NCBI GenBank assembly: GCA_902651635.1
Contig: CACRSC010000084.1
Location: 1,201,628 to 1,265,627 of the forward strand
DNA from: Mastigamoeba balamuthi
Taxonomy: Eukaryota > Evosea > Mastigamoebida > Mastigamoebidae
Reading direction: 5' to 3'
DNA: 64,000 nucleotides
Part shown: positions 20,524-30,432 of the stretch, piece after piece
Layout: each line of letters starts with the position of its first letter
How positions within the stretch are numbered: the first letter of the stretch is position 1
Translations under genes and position numbers: made by a program
Notes under the pieces: generated by a model
Seen by the model: the letters and a program-made list of their open reading frames with translations, nothing else
What the model was told of the DNA's origin: nothing
Database searches by the model: none

Positions 20524-21120
20524 GGTTGAAGCCTTCGGCCGTCTGGATGCTGCCGTACTCGTCAGTGTTGCCCCAGCTGTGCTCCGGTCGATCAACGGCC
20601 TCATGACCATCACAAATACCTCTGCACAGGCGCAGCCAGACTACCGAGTGTCCCATCTGGTGTCTGCGCGAGTTTGGGATCCGGGTACAATTGGCCCTCA
20701 TCGCCAGTGGCGGCCCTGGCTCCTACAAGGACGTGTCACGGCTCTACGATGCCTGAGGAATTGGGACTTCTCTCAAAAGGTGTGCGACGCGACCAGCACG
20801 TGGGAAGACGATATCCAAGTAGTGTCCAGGGAGGCAAGGGCCTTGGTCGCCATGTTCGAGAGGAGGGAGCATCAATTCGTAGCCGCGACAAGGAGTAAGG
20901 GGTGTGCACCGCCCCGGCACTCGGGATCGTGCCCAGAGCCATCAGAAGCCGGCGCGAGGGCGGCAAACAACCTTCTGCAGTGGAGTGCGAACTGTAGGCC
21001 GTGCTTGGGACGGCGACGTGGTCAGGTGAGTGTGCGAGACGCGCATATCCAAGTGCCACGCAGAACACAGCGTGACTGCCTGGCGATTCCTGCGCAGTTG
21101 CTGCCCCTGCCGCCCCATTA
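20524..21120 (+). pseudogene. C-terminal relic of a PPY/UBR-family gene
   Basis: Begins abruptly about 85 bases after surface protein B. It encodes, in several frames, the last third of the family: LRSINGLMTITNTS, then WDFSQKVCDAT, FERREHQFVAATRSKG, LLQWSANCRPC and a degraded UBR finger (CETRISKCHAEH). Frame changes and missing segments show it is dead. It resembles copy 1 most in the finger region. Confidence 0.75.
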
Positions 21121-21288
21121 GATCCTCCCCCGTGGCTCAGCGCGCACACGCCCGCACAGCGCTCTCTTGTTTCGGAAAAACGACTCTGACGTTGGTAGAC
21201 GTGTCGAATATTAGATTTCAAACTCCCTGGCAAAACAGATTCACTCCGCGGAGTCGCCTCTTGAAAACCGCATTTCCCGAGCAAATAC

Positions 21289-22603
21289 ATGTCGAGCACG
21301 TCAGCCGCACCCGCGGTCACGCAGGCGCGGCCGCACGCGCGCTCCGCGAGCCGCAGAGGCTTCCAGGTGTCTGTTGTGCGCAAGACGCCCACTGGGACGC
21401 TGTGCCTCAAGCAGCACGCGGCCACTGAGGCCGTCAGCGAGTCCGCGTCCCCCAGCGCCCCACGGTCTCCCGTCCGCGTAACGCCCGCGCAGGCGCGCGT
21501 GCTCGACGAGGAGGCCAGGGCCGTGGCGGCGCCCCCGCAGAGCCCGTCGCTGGAGCGCGCGAGGTCCGCGTCGCCGTTCAGGACGCGCAAGGAGGTTCTC
21601 AGGGCGTCGCCCCAAAACCGCGTGACCCTCGCGACCCCGCCCCCGCTCGTCCTCGACGCCGCCCGCGGCTGCCCTGCCGCACCCGCCGGCGCTGCCCCTC
21701 CATCTGGTACTGCTGCCGGTGCTGCTGGGAAGGTGCGTGCCTGTCAGCCCGTTATGCCGTTTCCGGGGTTGTTCCACGTCGGTTTTTTACAATTATCGGG
21801 TGCATTTTCCGGTCAGTTTGCGCGCCGCAGACGCGGGGCAACACACATGCGGCGCTCCCACCGAGACCGCGAGGGGAGGTAGCGCGCGCGTGTCTTGCAG
21901 CCGTCCCATTTCCTCCGCGATTGTCCATTTACTGACCGGGTTTTTATTTTGTTCCCTTCCTGGTGCACTTGCGCCCGCATACGTGCAGGGACAGAGCAGG
22001 CAGGCGCCGCACACCGCTGCGCAGCGGAGAGCCCAGCAGCCCCCGGGGCAGTTCAAGTCGACGGCGGCGAAGCTCGTGAAGCCGCCGACGCTGCGGCTGC
22101 CGGCCGAGTACGCGCGCAAGAAGGAGGAGGAGCGCAGGCGGCAGGAGGAGGAGGACGCGGCCAACGCCGCAGCCGCCGAGGCCGCCGCGCACGCGGCACG
22201 CATCGGGGCCACCGGGGGCACGACGCCGACGATCGAGGTGAGCAGCAGCAGGCCGGCGCAGCGCATGGTCGTGCGCCAGGCGCCGCCCGCGCGGCCGATG
22301 AAGGGCCCGCTGTGCTTCCTGAACCCCTGGGCGCAGCGGTCGCCCGCGCGGGCAGCGTGGAGCGGCTCGGGGCTGACGATCGTGCTGAGGGACGTCGAGG
22401 TCGAGCCTGGGGTGAGCCCCGAGAGCGAGCAGGGCGCGGCGGTGGCCCAGGGGGCGCGGAGGCCGCAGAAGAGCGCGCAGCAGCAGAACGCGCGGTGCTG
22501 CCGGGAGAACGCGTGCGGCACGGTCGACGGCAGGCGCTCGCAGACGGCCAGGCAGCAGGCGTCGCTCGGCAGGTCGACCACAAGGGGGCCGTCGAGGCGA
22601 TAG
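21289..22603 (+). CDS. Basic low-complexity protein with a charged helix (352 aa, two exons)
   Basis: Exon 1 is 21289-21732 (148 codons) and exon 2 is 21989-22603, joined in phase 0 (GAAGK-GQSRQAP). The intron starts GTGCGT and ends GCAG. The protein is rich in Ala, Pro, Ser and Arg. The middle has KLVKPPTLRLPAEYARKK running into an Arg/Glu/Lys helix (EEERRRQEEEDAAN), then Ala-rich and Gln-rich stretches. Third positions are almost all G or C across both exons, supporting this strand. I recognise no family. The basic-helix pattern is common in cytoskeleton-binding proteins, but that is not evidence of function. Confidence 0.6.
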
Positions 22604-22882
22604 CTGCGCCCCCACCGCTGGCACGCAATTCAGCAGCACGTCGTTGTTGTGGTTGTTGTAAAGTGGAACAATCAACTGAGTTCGTTGGCGCTCCTCTCGT
22701 CGGTGCCGCGGTGTGGGCTGTGAGCCAGCCTCGTGCTTCGAGCTGTCTCTGCTGCTTTCCGAGTGGTTGTTTCGTACACGCGTACTCACTGGTTCAGGGC
22801 AACCAATCAGCTGATCTGGAACGACAGCGGCAGTGTGCGACGTTGACGTTGAGCTGGGTGTCGGGCGAGCCTCTTGGGCCCT
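22604..22882. other. Convergent 3' spacer
   Basis: Short G+C-moderate spacer between the stop of the basic protein (+) and that of the SfsA-like gene (-). Nothing distinct. Confidence 0.4.
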
Positions 22883-23773
22883 CTACCAGCTGGCAGCGTC
22901 CAGCTCGAAGTAGTCCACGAGGCGGACGCCGTCGGGCCTGAGCTCCAGGTTGATCTGCCACATTTCGACGCCCGCGGCCACCGCCGACGCCACGGCCTCG
23001 CGCACGCCCGCGGACGTGTCCTCCCCAGCAGCGTCTGGCGGGGCGAACGGCGCCGCCGCCCCCCTGACGAAGCACAGCACAAGCGCAGCCCTGTCGCCCC
23101 GCTCGCTGCCGCCCTGCAGCTCCGTGAGGTGCTTGACGAGCCTTACGAAGAACTGCGGGCTCCTCTTCCGCTCCTTCCGCGCCGCCCTCGTGCGGGCCCT
23201 CTTGGGCGCGGGCCCCGCGGACTCCTCGCCCTCCTCTGGGGGCAGGAGCTCGAGGGGGGTCTTGACCTCGATGAGCAGCGTCCCGCCCGCGGTGCCCACC
23301 TCGAAGTCGAGGCGCGACTGCCCAACGCGCCGCTCGCGCTGCACCGCGTTGCCAGCGGAGCCCTCGGCAGGAGGGGGCAGCAGCCGCGGGAGCTGTCCGC
23401 TGCGCAGGTAGTGCTCGACGTAGCGGTTGACGGCCGTCTGGTTGACCCCCAGCCAGCCGCCGTTGAAAGCGACGGCCTCGACGGTCCAGTCGGTGGCCCG
23501 CTTGCCAGAGGAGCTGCTGCGTGACAGCAGGCACGCACGGCCGGGCAGCCGCAGCGTCCCGATGCGCCCCGTGCACGGGCAGTGGCAGCGCACGGGCTTG
23601 CTGGCCCCCTCGGGCGTCGCCAGCACAATGAAGCGGTTGGGCCGCGAGTCGATGAGGCCCTCAGTCAGCGGTGGCTCAAACACATAGTACAAGGGCTGTT
23701 GTTGTTGCTGCTGCTGCTCTTCCTGCTCCTGCTCCTGCTCCTGCTGTTGTTGTGGTTGCTGTTGCTCTTCCAT
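22883..23773 (-). CDS. SfsA-like protein with an N-terminal Gln/Glu tract (296 aa)
   Basis: Single exon from 23773 (MEEQQQPQQQQ). The frame is open further upstream but without family similarity. After about 26 residues of Gln/Glu it follows the bacterial/archaeal SfsA family throughout: FEPPLTEGLIDSRPNRF, HCPCTGRIGTL, GVNQTAVNRYVE, SRLDFEV then LLIEVK, RLVKHLTEL and ALVLCFVRG. SfsA proteins pair an OB-like domain with a PD-(D/E)XK nuclease-like domain, and the D and E-x-K are present here (RLDFEV, LIEVKT). A basic insert (PKRARTRAARKERKR) resembles a nuclear-localisation signal. SfsA is chiefly prokaryotic, so this may be an old lateral transfer. Codon use matches its neighbours and there is no sign of contamination. 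The substrate is unknown; nucleic-acid binding or cleavage is inferred. Confidence 0.85.
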   Translation of the reverse strand: MEEQQQPQQQQEQEQEQEEQQQQQQQPLYYVFEPPLTEGLIDSRPNRFIVLATPEGASKPVRCHCPCTGRIGTLRLPGRACLLSRSSSSGKRATDWTVEAVAFNGGWLGVNQTAVNRYVEHYLRSGQLPRLLPPPAEGSAGNAVQRERRVGQSRLDFEVGTAGGTLLIEVKTPLELLPPEEGEESAGPAPKRARTRAARKERKRSPQFFVRLVKHLTELQGGSERGDRAALVLCFVRGAAAPFAPPDAAGEDTSAGVREAVASAVAAGVEMWQINLELRPDGVRLVDYFELDAASW

Positions 23774-24185
23774 CACCCGCAATGCAGTGCTGCCCGCCCT
23801 AAAAATACGTTCCACAGAAGGAGAGATCTCGCGTGAGAGTATCCGACTTTGATGCCGAGACGCACTGGCAATTGAACACGCCACACGCTGCGAATTTCGT
23901 GCAATAGAATCAACAAAAGTGCAGAGGACGCGCATCTTCCACCAAAAATTGTCCAGCCGGATGGAATTGCCTCTCTTGGGGAAGTGCCCACATGTCATCG
24001 TTGCGATAAAAGACTGTGAAGCTGCCCCTGGTGTGTGGATGGGCGAGGGGCCTTCCGGTTGTGTTTCGCTGAGTGGCTGTGGCTGTGGTGGTGGTGGTGG
24101 TATGTTCTTGAAAGAAGGCACAAGGAGCGTGAATGATAAAAAAAGGAGCTCTGCGGCCAACGACGACGACGACGCTGGGGGACGT
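23774..24185. other. Spacer upstream of the SfsA-like gene
   Basis: Contains GAGAGATCTCGCG (23,821) and GAGAGTATCCG (23,835), variants of the recurrent motif, within 75 bases of the SfsA-like start. It also carries the 3' flank of the arrestin gene. No gene. Confidence 0.4.
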
Positions 24186-27100
24186 TCAGGCAAACGACGG
24201 GGCGCCGCAGGTCATGCAGATGTGGCCGGTGGCCGGCGAGCCGCAGACGCCGCACTCGCGGTCGTCGCCGACGTCCATGTAGCCCAGCATCGACGTCGAC
24301 GAGAAGCCGTAGGGCCGCTGGGGCTCGGGCACCGCGCAGGGCGTCGTGACGGCCTGGTGGTAGCTCTCCGCGGCCTCCGAGTACGGCGGCGGGTCCAGCA
24401 GCGCCGACACGTCCTCTGGCGCGGGCGACCGCGCGGGCGACACCGACGACGGCGAGCTCGTGCTGAGCGGGGGCGGCGACATCGACGTCGACTTGGGCGG
24501 CACGACCGGGGGCGAGTGCGAGTAGAGCGGCGAGCGGGCGGGCGAGTACGACGGCGACCTGTTGCGCGCCTTGACGGCCCTGCGCTCCTCCTTGTGCGTC
24601 AGCGGGTGGAACGGCGCCCGCAGCGTGCTCGACATGTCGACCTCGATCGGCGTCGTCGACCCCGGTGCTGGCAGCGGCCCGTCGGGGTCGCTATGCAGCA
24701 GCAGCCGCATCAAAATTGACCCCGACACTCTCTTCTGCGTTCATTCCCAATTTCAATCGGGCTGTTAGAAGAGAGGGGGGAATAAAAAGAAAGCAGTGCA
24801 CGGGCTCGGTGCGTGCCTTGGGGTTGCCGCCGTTGGAGACGTCGAACCACTGCTGGATGGGGGTGCCCGGGGGCAGGCGGTTGATGTCGAGGTCGACGCA
24901 GCCCATGAAGTCGTCCCACATGAGGTTCTTGTCCCAAATGTACACGATCAGGTTGTTGCGCGAGCCCAGGCCGGTGCTGACGCGGAACGTGTTGCGGTCC
25001 TGCATCGTCCACGCGGGGTCCTGCGTGCCCTTGCGCACGGCCGTGCGGACCTTGACGGGCTCCCTGCGCGTCCAGTCGAGGATCGCGCAGTAGGGGTCCG
25101 ACTTGCCCGTCAGCCCCGTGGCCACGAGCCCCGTCGCCCGCAGCACCGTCACGTCCACCGTCGGCGTCTTGACGCACGCGGCCGTCGGTGCGCGCCTCTC
25201 GGACGGCCGCGGGTCGACCCACGAGGTCACGCCGTTGACGTGGTCGACAAAGTACTGCTCGCCAGCGTCCGAGGCGACGGTCCAGCCGGGGGGCAGGCAG
25301 AGGCTGTCCCACAGCGGGTACGGCGCCCCGTTCGACGGGCCCCCCGCGATGTCGCTGCACGTGCGGCTGCAGTGGTCCAGGTACAGCGTCCACGTGCCCG
25401 AGGCCGTCGTCACGCGCTCCCAGCCCGGCGGGCAGTCGGCGCTGCGCACGTACTCGGGCGGGAACCTGCGGTGCGCCCCCAGGAACGAGACGGGCGCGAA
25501 GAAGTTGCGGCTCATCTNGCTCATCTTCAGCGCGTCGGCAAACGCCGTCATCACCTCGGGCGCCGCCCCCACGGGCGACACGATGACGATCGGCACCGCC
25601 AGGTGCACGTTCTTGCGGAACGCCCCCGTGTACGCCTCAATGTCTGCGCAGGCCGCGAGGGCGGCACTCTGTGAGAACGAGCCCCTGCCTGGCAGCACGG
25701 GCAGCTGTGTCGGACGCACGCAGGTAGTTCCTCCACTGCAGGTCGCCCAGCACGGCGTCGGGCATGGCCTCTCCGGGCACCTCGAGCTCGAACTGAGACC
25801 CCCACCCCCCAGCAGGCGAGCGCGCGTGTGAGGACGGGGGCCGGCGCGCGAGTGGCCGGGGGCGATCGAACAGGAGCGAGCGGAGCGCTTCCTCACGGTG
25901 GTTTCGAGCGTGCCGCCGACGTCGACGGGGGGCAGCGCCTGCGAGGTGTACTCGACGTGGACGACCTCGCTGCGGTACTCGTGGTGGCCGTAGAGGCGCA
26001 CGCCGACCTTGCGGATGTCCTTGGCGCCCTCGCCCGTGTTGGCGAGGCGCAGGCGGCCCGAGACCTTGGCGCCGAGCGCGACGGTCTTGTTGAGCTCCAC
26101 CTCGATCGACACGCCGTTGGTCTCGCGCACGGTGTGCACCGTCGTGCGCTCGCTCGGCACTTTGGCGTTATTGGCCACGACGGCGAACGGCACCTCGACG
26201 CTCTTCATGTCCCTCTGCGGCATCGGGAGGCATCGCAGAGTCAGCGGAGGCCGACGGACACATCCCGAGCAGAGAAGAGCGCCGATTGCACACTGCGCTG
26301 CCGAGCGTTCGGCGCAAAGAGCAATTGCGCACGAGCGGCAGCCAGCAAGGGCAGCCAGGCCACAGAGGCCAGGCAATGCAGTCCGCACGCTCCCGACGTT
26401 GGCAGCGAGCGCACAAACCGCACGCGCGAGCCGCCCAGCGCAGCACAAGGAGTGGGATAGCATGCAGGGGCGCACCTTGCCGTTGGGGCGGTGCACAGTG
26501 GCGCGGAGGTAGTAGAGGATGTGCTCTCCGAGGGACCGCGAGCAGACGCTGACGGGGAGGTCGGCAGGCAGCTGTATGCTGAACGGAATCATGTGCTGCC
26601 CCGGCGCGTACTCTGTGAAGGCCGTCTCCCCCACGAACCTAACGCGGCGGAGCAAAGCCCTCCCATCAGCTGTGGGGCGCACGGTGTGACGGAGGGTGGG
26701 GGGAGGTCGTCATGGAGTTCCCCCCAGGCACACAAACCCCTGCGCGATGGCATCATCAACCCCGCGCGCTGACTGCATCCGCCGGTGCTATTTGTGCGGG
26801 CAAATGGAAGCACAGGAGGCACACAACCCTCCCGCAGGGAAATTACACTCTGCCCGAGCCACCAGCGCATTTTGCCGGACAGAAGGGATCGGAGCCCCCC
26901 AGCAGGGCCGGGCCGCCACGCGCAGGAGGCGGGAGAGGCGAAAAGGGGAAACAGGGGCGGCGTCACCCGAGCTGGGAAAAAGCAAGGAAAACACAACACC
27001 ACCGGCGACGCCCCCAAAAAGGGGAGAAGAGAGAACAGGGCGGGACAAAGGGGGGAAAGTGCGTGTCAGAAGTGGGGGGTGGGGTGTTCGCCGTGGGCTT

Positions 27101-27570
27101 GTGTGCCCTGCTGTGCCGTGTGCCTCGTGTGCCTGTGCCCTTCCCCGTGTGCCCGTGTGCCCTTGTCTTTGTGTTCTCTGTGTCTCTGTGTCTGTGGCCC
27201 TGTGGCCCTGTGGCACTGTGGCACTGTGTGTTGCCCTGTGCTGTGTACTGTGTGCTGTGTGCTGTGCCATGTGCCCTGTGTCCTGTGCCCTGTGCCCTGC
27301 GCACCGGGACTCGTCGTAGCACTCGGCCGGGGGCGAGAGCTCGTAGAAGGTGCTGCGGTCGTAGTGGTCGCGCGTCTCGGTGTGCGAGTGGCCGTCGCTG
27401 TCGGTCGACGTCGTCGACGTCGTGTAGTGCACCTGCGCCTCGCCGCGGACGCTCAGCTCCACGCGCGTCACCGCCGCCGGGTGCGCGTTGCGCAGGCAGA
27501 CGACCCCCGTCAGCGCCTCCGCCGTCGTGATAGCCTTGTGCGTCAGGACCGCGTAGACCTTGAACCCCAT
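24186..27570 (-). CDS. Arrestin-fold protein with two WW domains, a C2 domain and a PPPY motif (about 743 aa, six exons)
   Basis: Exons from the 5' end: 27570-27305, 26659-26476, 26214-25897, 25792-25720, 25643-24802 and 24734-24186. Phases agree and total 744 codons. Residues about 1-300 form arrestin N and C domains (MGFKVYAVLTHKAI, GQHMIPFSIQLPADLP, TNGVSIEVELNKTVALG, NVHLAVPIVIVSP). Two WW domains follow (CPPGWERV, LPPGWTVASDAGEQYFVDH), then a C2 domain (VDVTVLRATGL, GKSDPYCAI, GSILMRLLLHSD). The last exon carries a Pro/Ser-rich tail with DPPPYSEAAES and ends in a Cys-x2-Cys pair motif (CGVCGSPATGHICMTC). Alpha-arrestins use PPxY motifs to recruit Nedd4-type ligases through WW domains; here both partners of that contact lie in one chain. 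The acceptor of exon 2 is the least certain junction. One base (25,518) is unresolved. Confidence 0.8.
27098..27300. repeat. Low-complexity TGTGCCC/TGTGGCC tract in an intron
   Basis: About 200 bases of imperfect CTGTGCC, GTGTGCC and CTGTGGC units inside the first and longest intron (645 bp) of the arrestin gene. It is a degenerate 5- to 7-bp satellite. Confidence 0.7.
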
Positions 27571-27687
27571 GGGCGGCTGTCAGCTGCTGGGGGAGCTACC
27601 GGGTCTCTATGTAGCGGCTGCAGAGACGGTAACTAATTTAAAACGTTCCTCCTGACCGGATCTTCTCGGTGGATTTGCCTGTCGCCG

Positions 27688-27705
27688 GCGAAAATATCTC
27701 TCCGC
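27688..27705 (-). promoter_or_regulatory. AATATCTC-type upstream motif, arrestin gene
   Basis: GCGAAAATATCTCTCCGC lies about 120 bases upstream of the start at 27570 and closely resembles the motif at 43,937 before the kinase gene. Confidence 0.35.
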
Positions 27706-27930
27706 CCCAACGGTCGCCGCTCGCTGGGCGGGGAAAATGGAGCAAGGGCCTTCCACGGGCTGGTGTACTCCGGCCGGCCGGTCCCGGACCTCTCGCCCCG
27801 AGGGTGGACTGAGCCTGGGAGCGGCTGGGATTTTCACGGTTGAGCATTTCTCTGATTATTCACGATACCGTTGTGTGTGCAACTTAGAGTCAGAATGTCG
27901 GCAAAACCGCCCCATCTCCCCCCGCGATCA

Positions 27931-28760
27931 TCAGCTGCAGTGGACGCGCGTGCGCCTGTGGCGGATGATCGAGGCGATGGAGATGCACAGGGCCACGACG
28001 TCGCCGAAGAGCATGACGGTGATGGCCCAGAAGAAGACGAGGAACACGCGCTTGCCATCGTAGCACTCCTTCCACATGCTCAGCATCCCCGCGTAGCCCG
28101 TGCAGATGCCCATCAGCGCGGCCGAGACCACCAGGTGCGTGGCCCGCGTGCCCAGCGGGCTCTCGATCGCGTGCTGCGCGTGGAAGACCTCGAACCACGG
28201 CAGGAAGACCCCCGAGGCCATCGCCAGGAGCGCAGCGATGAAGAGCCCCGAGAAGAGCTCGCCAAGGTTGGGGTGGAAGCGGCACCACTCCACCAGGCCG
28301 CGCGTGCTCTGCTGCGAGCTCACCTCCGCGGCGTACCTCCAGCAGAGGCTGCCTGCCGACGCGTTGCTGCTCTGCAGGAACTCCGTCATGGCTCCGGGCA
28401 CTGAGTCGTTGAGCAGAATGGTCTCCTCCAGCCTGTAGCACTGCGTTCCCGGTAGCTTAGCTCCGCTCCTGAGGCGGGGGGTGGGCAGGGGACCTGGAGG
28501 AGGAGGCCCTGCGTGCCGCCGGAGCAGTAGGTGTTCCAGTCGGAGCAGAGGGCCGCGGAGCTCGTGAGGAGCTGCGTGTTGACGTCTGCGAGCGGGTCTG
28601 CGAGGTCCGTGTAGTTGAGCACGAGGACCATGCCCACTGTGACCGCCGCGAAGTTGATAAGGCTGCGCTGGCGCTCGCCCACCTTCTCGGTCGAGTCCTC
28701 GGTAGCGGACTCCTTCCTGTCGGCCGGCGTGTCTGGCAGGCTCTCGATCACCGCGCTCAT
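27931..28760 (-). CDS. Four-pass membrane protein of unknown function (258 aa, two exons)
   Basis: Exon 1 is 28760-28494 and exon 2 is 28440-27931. The intron between them is 53 bp (GTCCCC to CGCAG), and joining reads GLLLQ-CYRLEET. A charged cytosolic N-terminus precedes a first helix (NFAAVTVGMVLVLNY). A long loop with several Cys and two N-glycosylation sites follows (NDS, NAS). Then come three more helices (LFSGLFIAALLAMASGVFLPW, LVVSAALMGICTGYAGML, LVFFWAITVMLFGDVVALC) and a basic tail. The layout, with one large extracellular loop between helices 1 and 2 and short loops after, is tetraspan-like. The tetraspanin CCG motif is absent, so I do not assign it. Confidence 0.75.
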
Positions 28761-29113
28761 GGGGTCCCTTGCCCTCGGGCTATTTATGGATCAACTAACT
28801 TACGACTCATACCCAATCTAAGATCATATTGAGGACCCTCGCCGTTCCCTCCTGGCCGACCCCTGGGTACTGCACGGCCACTACCGGGGCAAATGCCTTG
28901 CGCCTAGAGAGCATGAGCAGAGCCTTCCAGGTTGTTTATTTCTGAATACATGATTATCAGGGCGAAGTGCCTTTAGCCTCAGCACACACTGTACGCAAAT
29001 GAAGACAGAGAGTTTTCTAGCAGAGTGGGCGGCATACTGAGTTTGTTTTCACATTACTTGATTGTTGGCACAAGCCCGCAGATCAAACAGTTCCCGCCAG
29101 CCTCTGCTCACAG
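28761..29113. other. Spacer with a TATA-like element
   Basis: Read on the minus strand, CCATAAATAGCC lies about 20-30 bases before the start of the four-pass membrane protein gene. The remainder is A+T-richer 3' flank of the next gene, with no coding signal. Confidence 0.4.
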
Positions 29114-30432
29114 TCAGAGGAGGTAGGCCACCACAGCCACCAGAGCCGCCACCGCGGGGACGACGCCCGACGCCGCGTTGCCGTCCTCGGTGTGCCTGCT
29201 GCTGGCCTCGGCCGCGTCCCTGACGGCGTAGGGGCTCGTGCCCGCGCCGAGCACAGGGTCGTAGACGATCGTCTCGGCGCCCGAGGGGAACGTGATGTTG
29301 ATGGCCCTGACGTCGTCGTGGCTCCACGCGCCGTGGAACGGCAGCAGCTGGCCCTTGGCGAGCCTCTCGAGCGCGTCGTACGAGTAGTCGGCCCACGCCG
29401 AGGCCTCGGCGACGGCCTCGAGGCCGTTGACGGTGGCTTTGGCGCTGGCCTCGGCGTAGGCGCCGACGCCCCTGGAGCTGACGAACGCGTGGGCCTTGGC
29501 CTCGGCGTTGGCGTTGGCGCCGATGATGCGCAGGCGCAGCCTGTTGGCCTTGTCGACGTACGGGTAGCTGTGGATCTCGACGATGGTCTCGAAGCCCTTG
29601 GGCACGAGCACCGTGTTGCCGTACTCGCAGTAGCCGGGCTCGCTCGAGATGATCCACGTGAAGTAGACCACGAGGTTGCTGCTCGAGTCGGTGCCCTTGA
29701 TGCGGTAGTACTTGGCGCCCGGGCGGTCCGAGGAGTCGGCGCGGCTGTCCTCCTCCCACGACATGGTGCCCGAGCCCAGCAGCCCCTTGGCCATCAGCGA
29801 GCGCGACGACACCTCGTTGCCGTTCTGGTCGATCTCGACGAGGCCCTCGTACAGCATCGCCACGGCGCCTGCCGCAGCCGCCGCCCTGGCGGACGCGAGG
29901 TCGCTCAGGTCGAGCCCGCTGTGCCACGAGCACGTCAGTACGCAGTGCAGGAGAACGCGAGAGGGAGCTAAAAAAGAGGGAACTGGAGGCAGAAGGATAG
30001 CAGAGAGGCCGTGGTGAGCGTACACGTGGGCAATGGCCTCAGCGTCGAAGAAGGCGTAGAGGGCAATGGGGACCGTGTTGGCGGCCACACCTCCGTCTGC
30101 AGTCGCCAAAGGCCTGCGTGAGATGTCGACTGGCCGCTGGGGGGCAGCGGGGGCAGCGGCGTACAGGCGACGATGGCCTCGGCGTCGGCACCGGCAGAGG
30201 CGTTGAGCGAGTCGCCGTTGAGGTGGGCGTAGGCGTCGAGGTTGAGCGAGTAGAAGAAGGTGCCCGTGGTCAGGGGGCCCAGGTTGACGGGCTTGTAGCC
30301 CGTGTGGTGGATGTGGGCGTCGACAGGCCGCAGGCCCGTCCAGTTGCGCGCGGTGAACTGGAGCTCGAACGTCGACGCCGACGCCAGCGCTGCCACGCAC
30401 AGCACGGCGATCGCAACGCGCATTTGCTGCAT
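29114..30432 (-). CDS. Secreted GPI-type protein, Ala-rich (381 aa, three exons)
   Basis: Exons 30432-30165, 30096-30024 and 29918-29114; phases agree and give 382 codons. The signal peptide is MRVAIAVLCVAALASAS, after a possible first Met three residues upstream. The C-terminus GVVPAVAALVAVVAYLL after a polar stretch resembles a GPI-attachment signal. The body has N-glycosylation sites (NWTG, NASAG, NITF), a beta-rich region (YYRIKGTD, VVYFTWIISSEPGYCEYGN) and an Ala-rich segment (ANANAEAKAHAF, AEASAKATV). No known domain recognised. A surface or wall-associated role is inferred from topology only. Confidence 0.7.

Noticed and set aside
24691-26682. One uninterrupted 663-codon protein covering the WW-C2 region
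   Set aside because: The frame reads through introns: arrestin C-domain strands lie in another frame at 25,720-25,792, and the C2 domain is completed only after splicing at 24,802/24,734.
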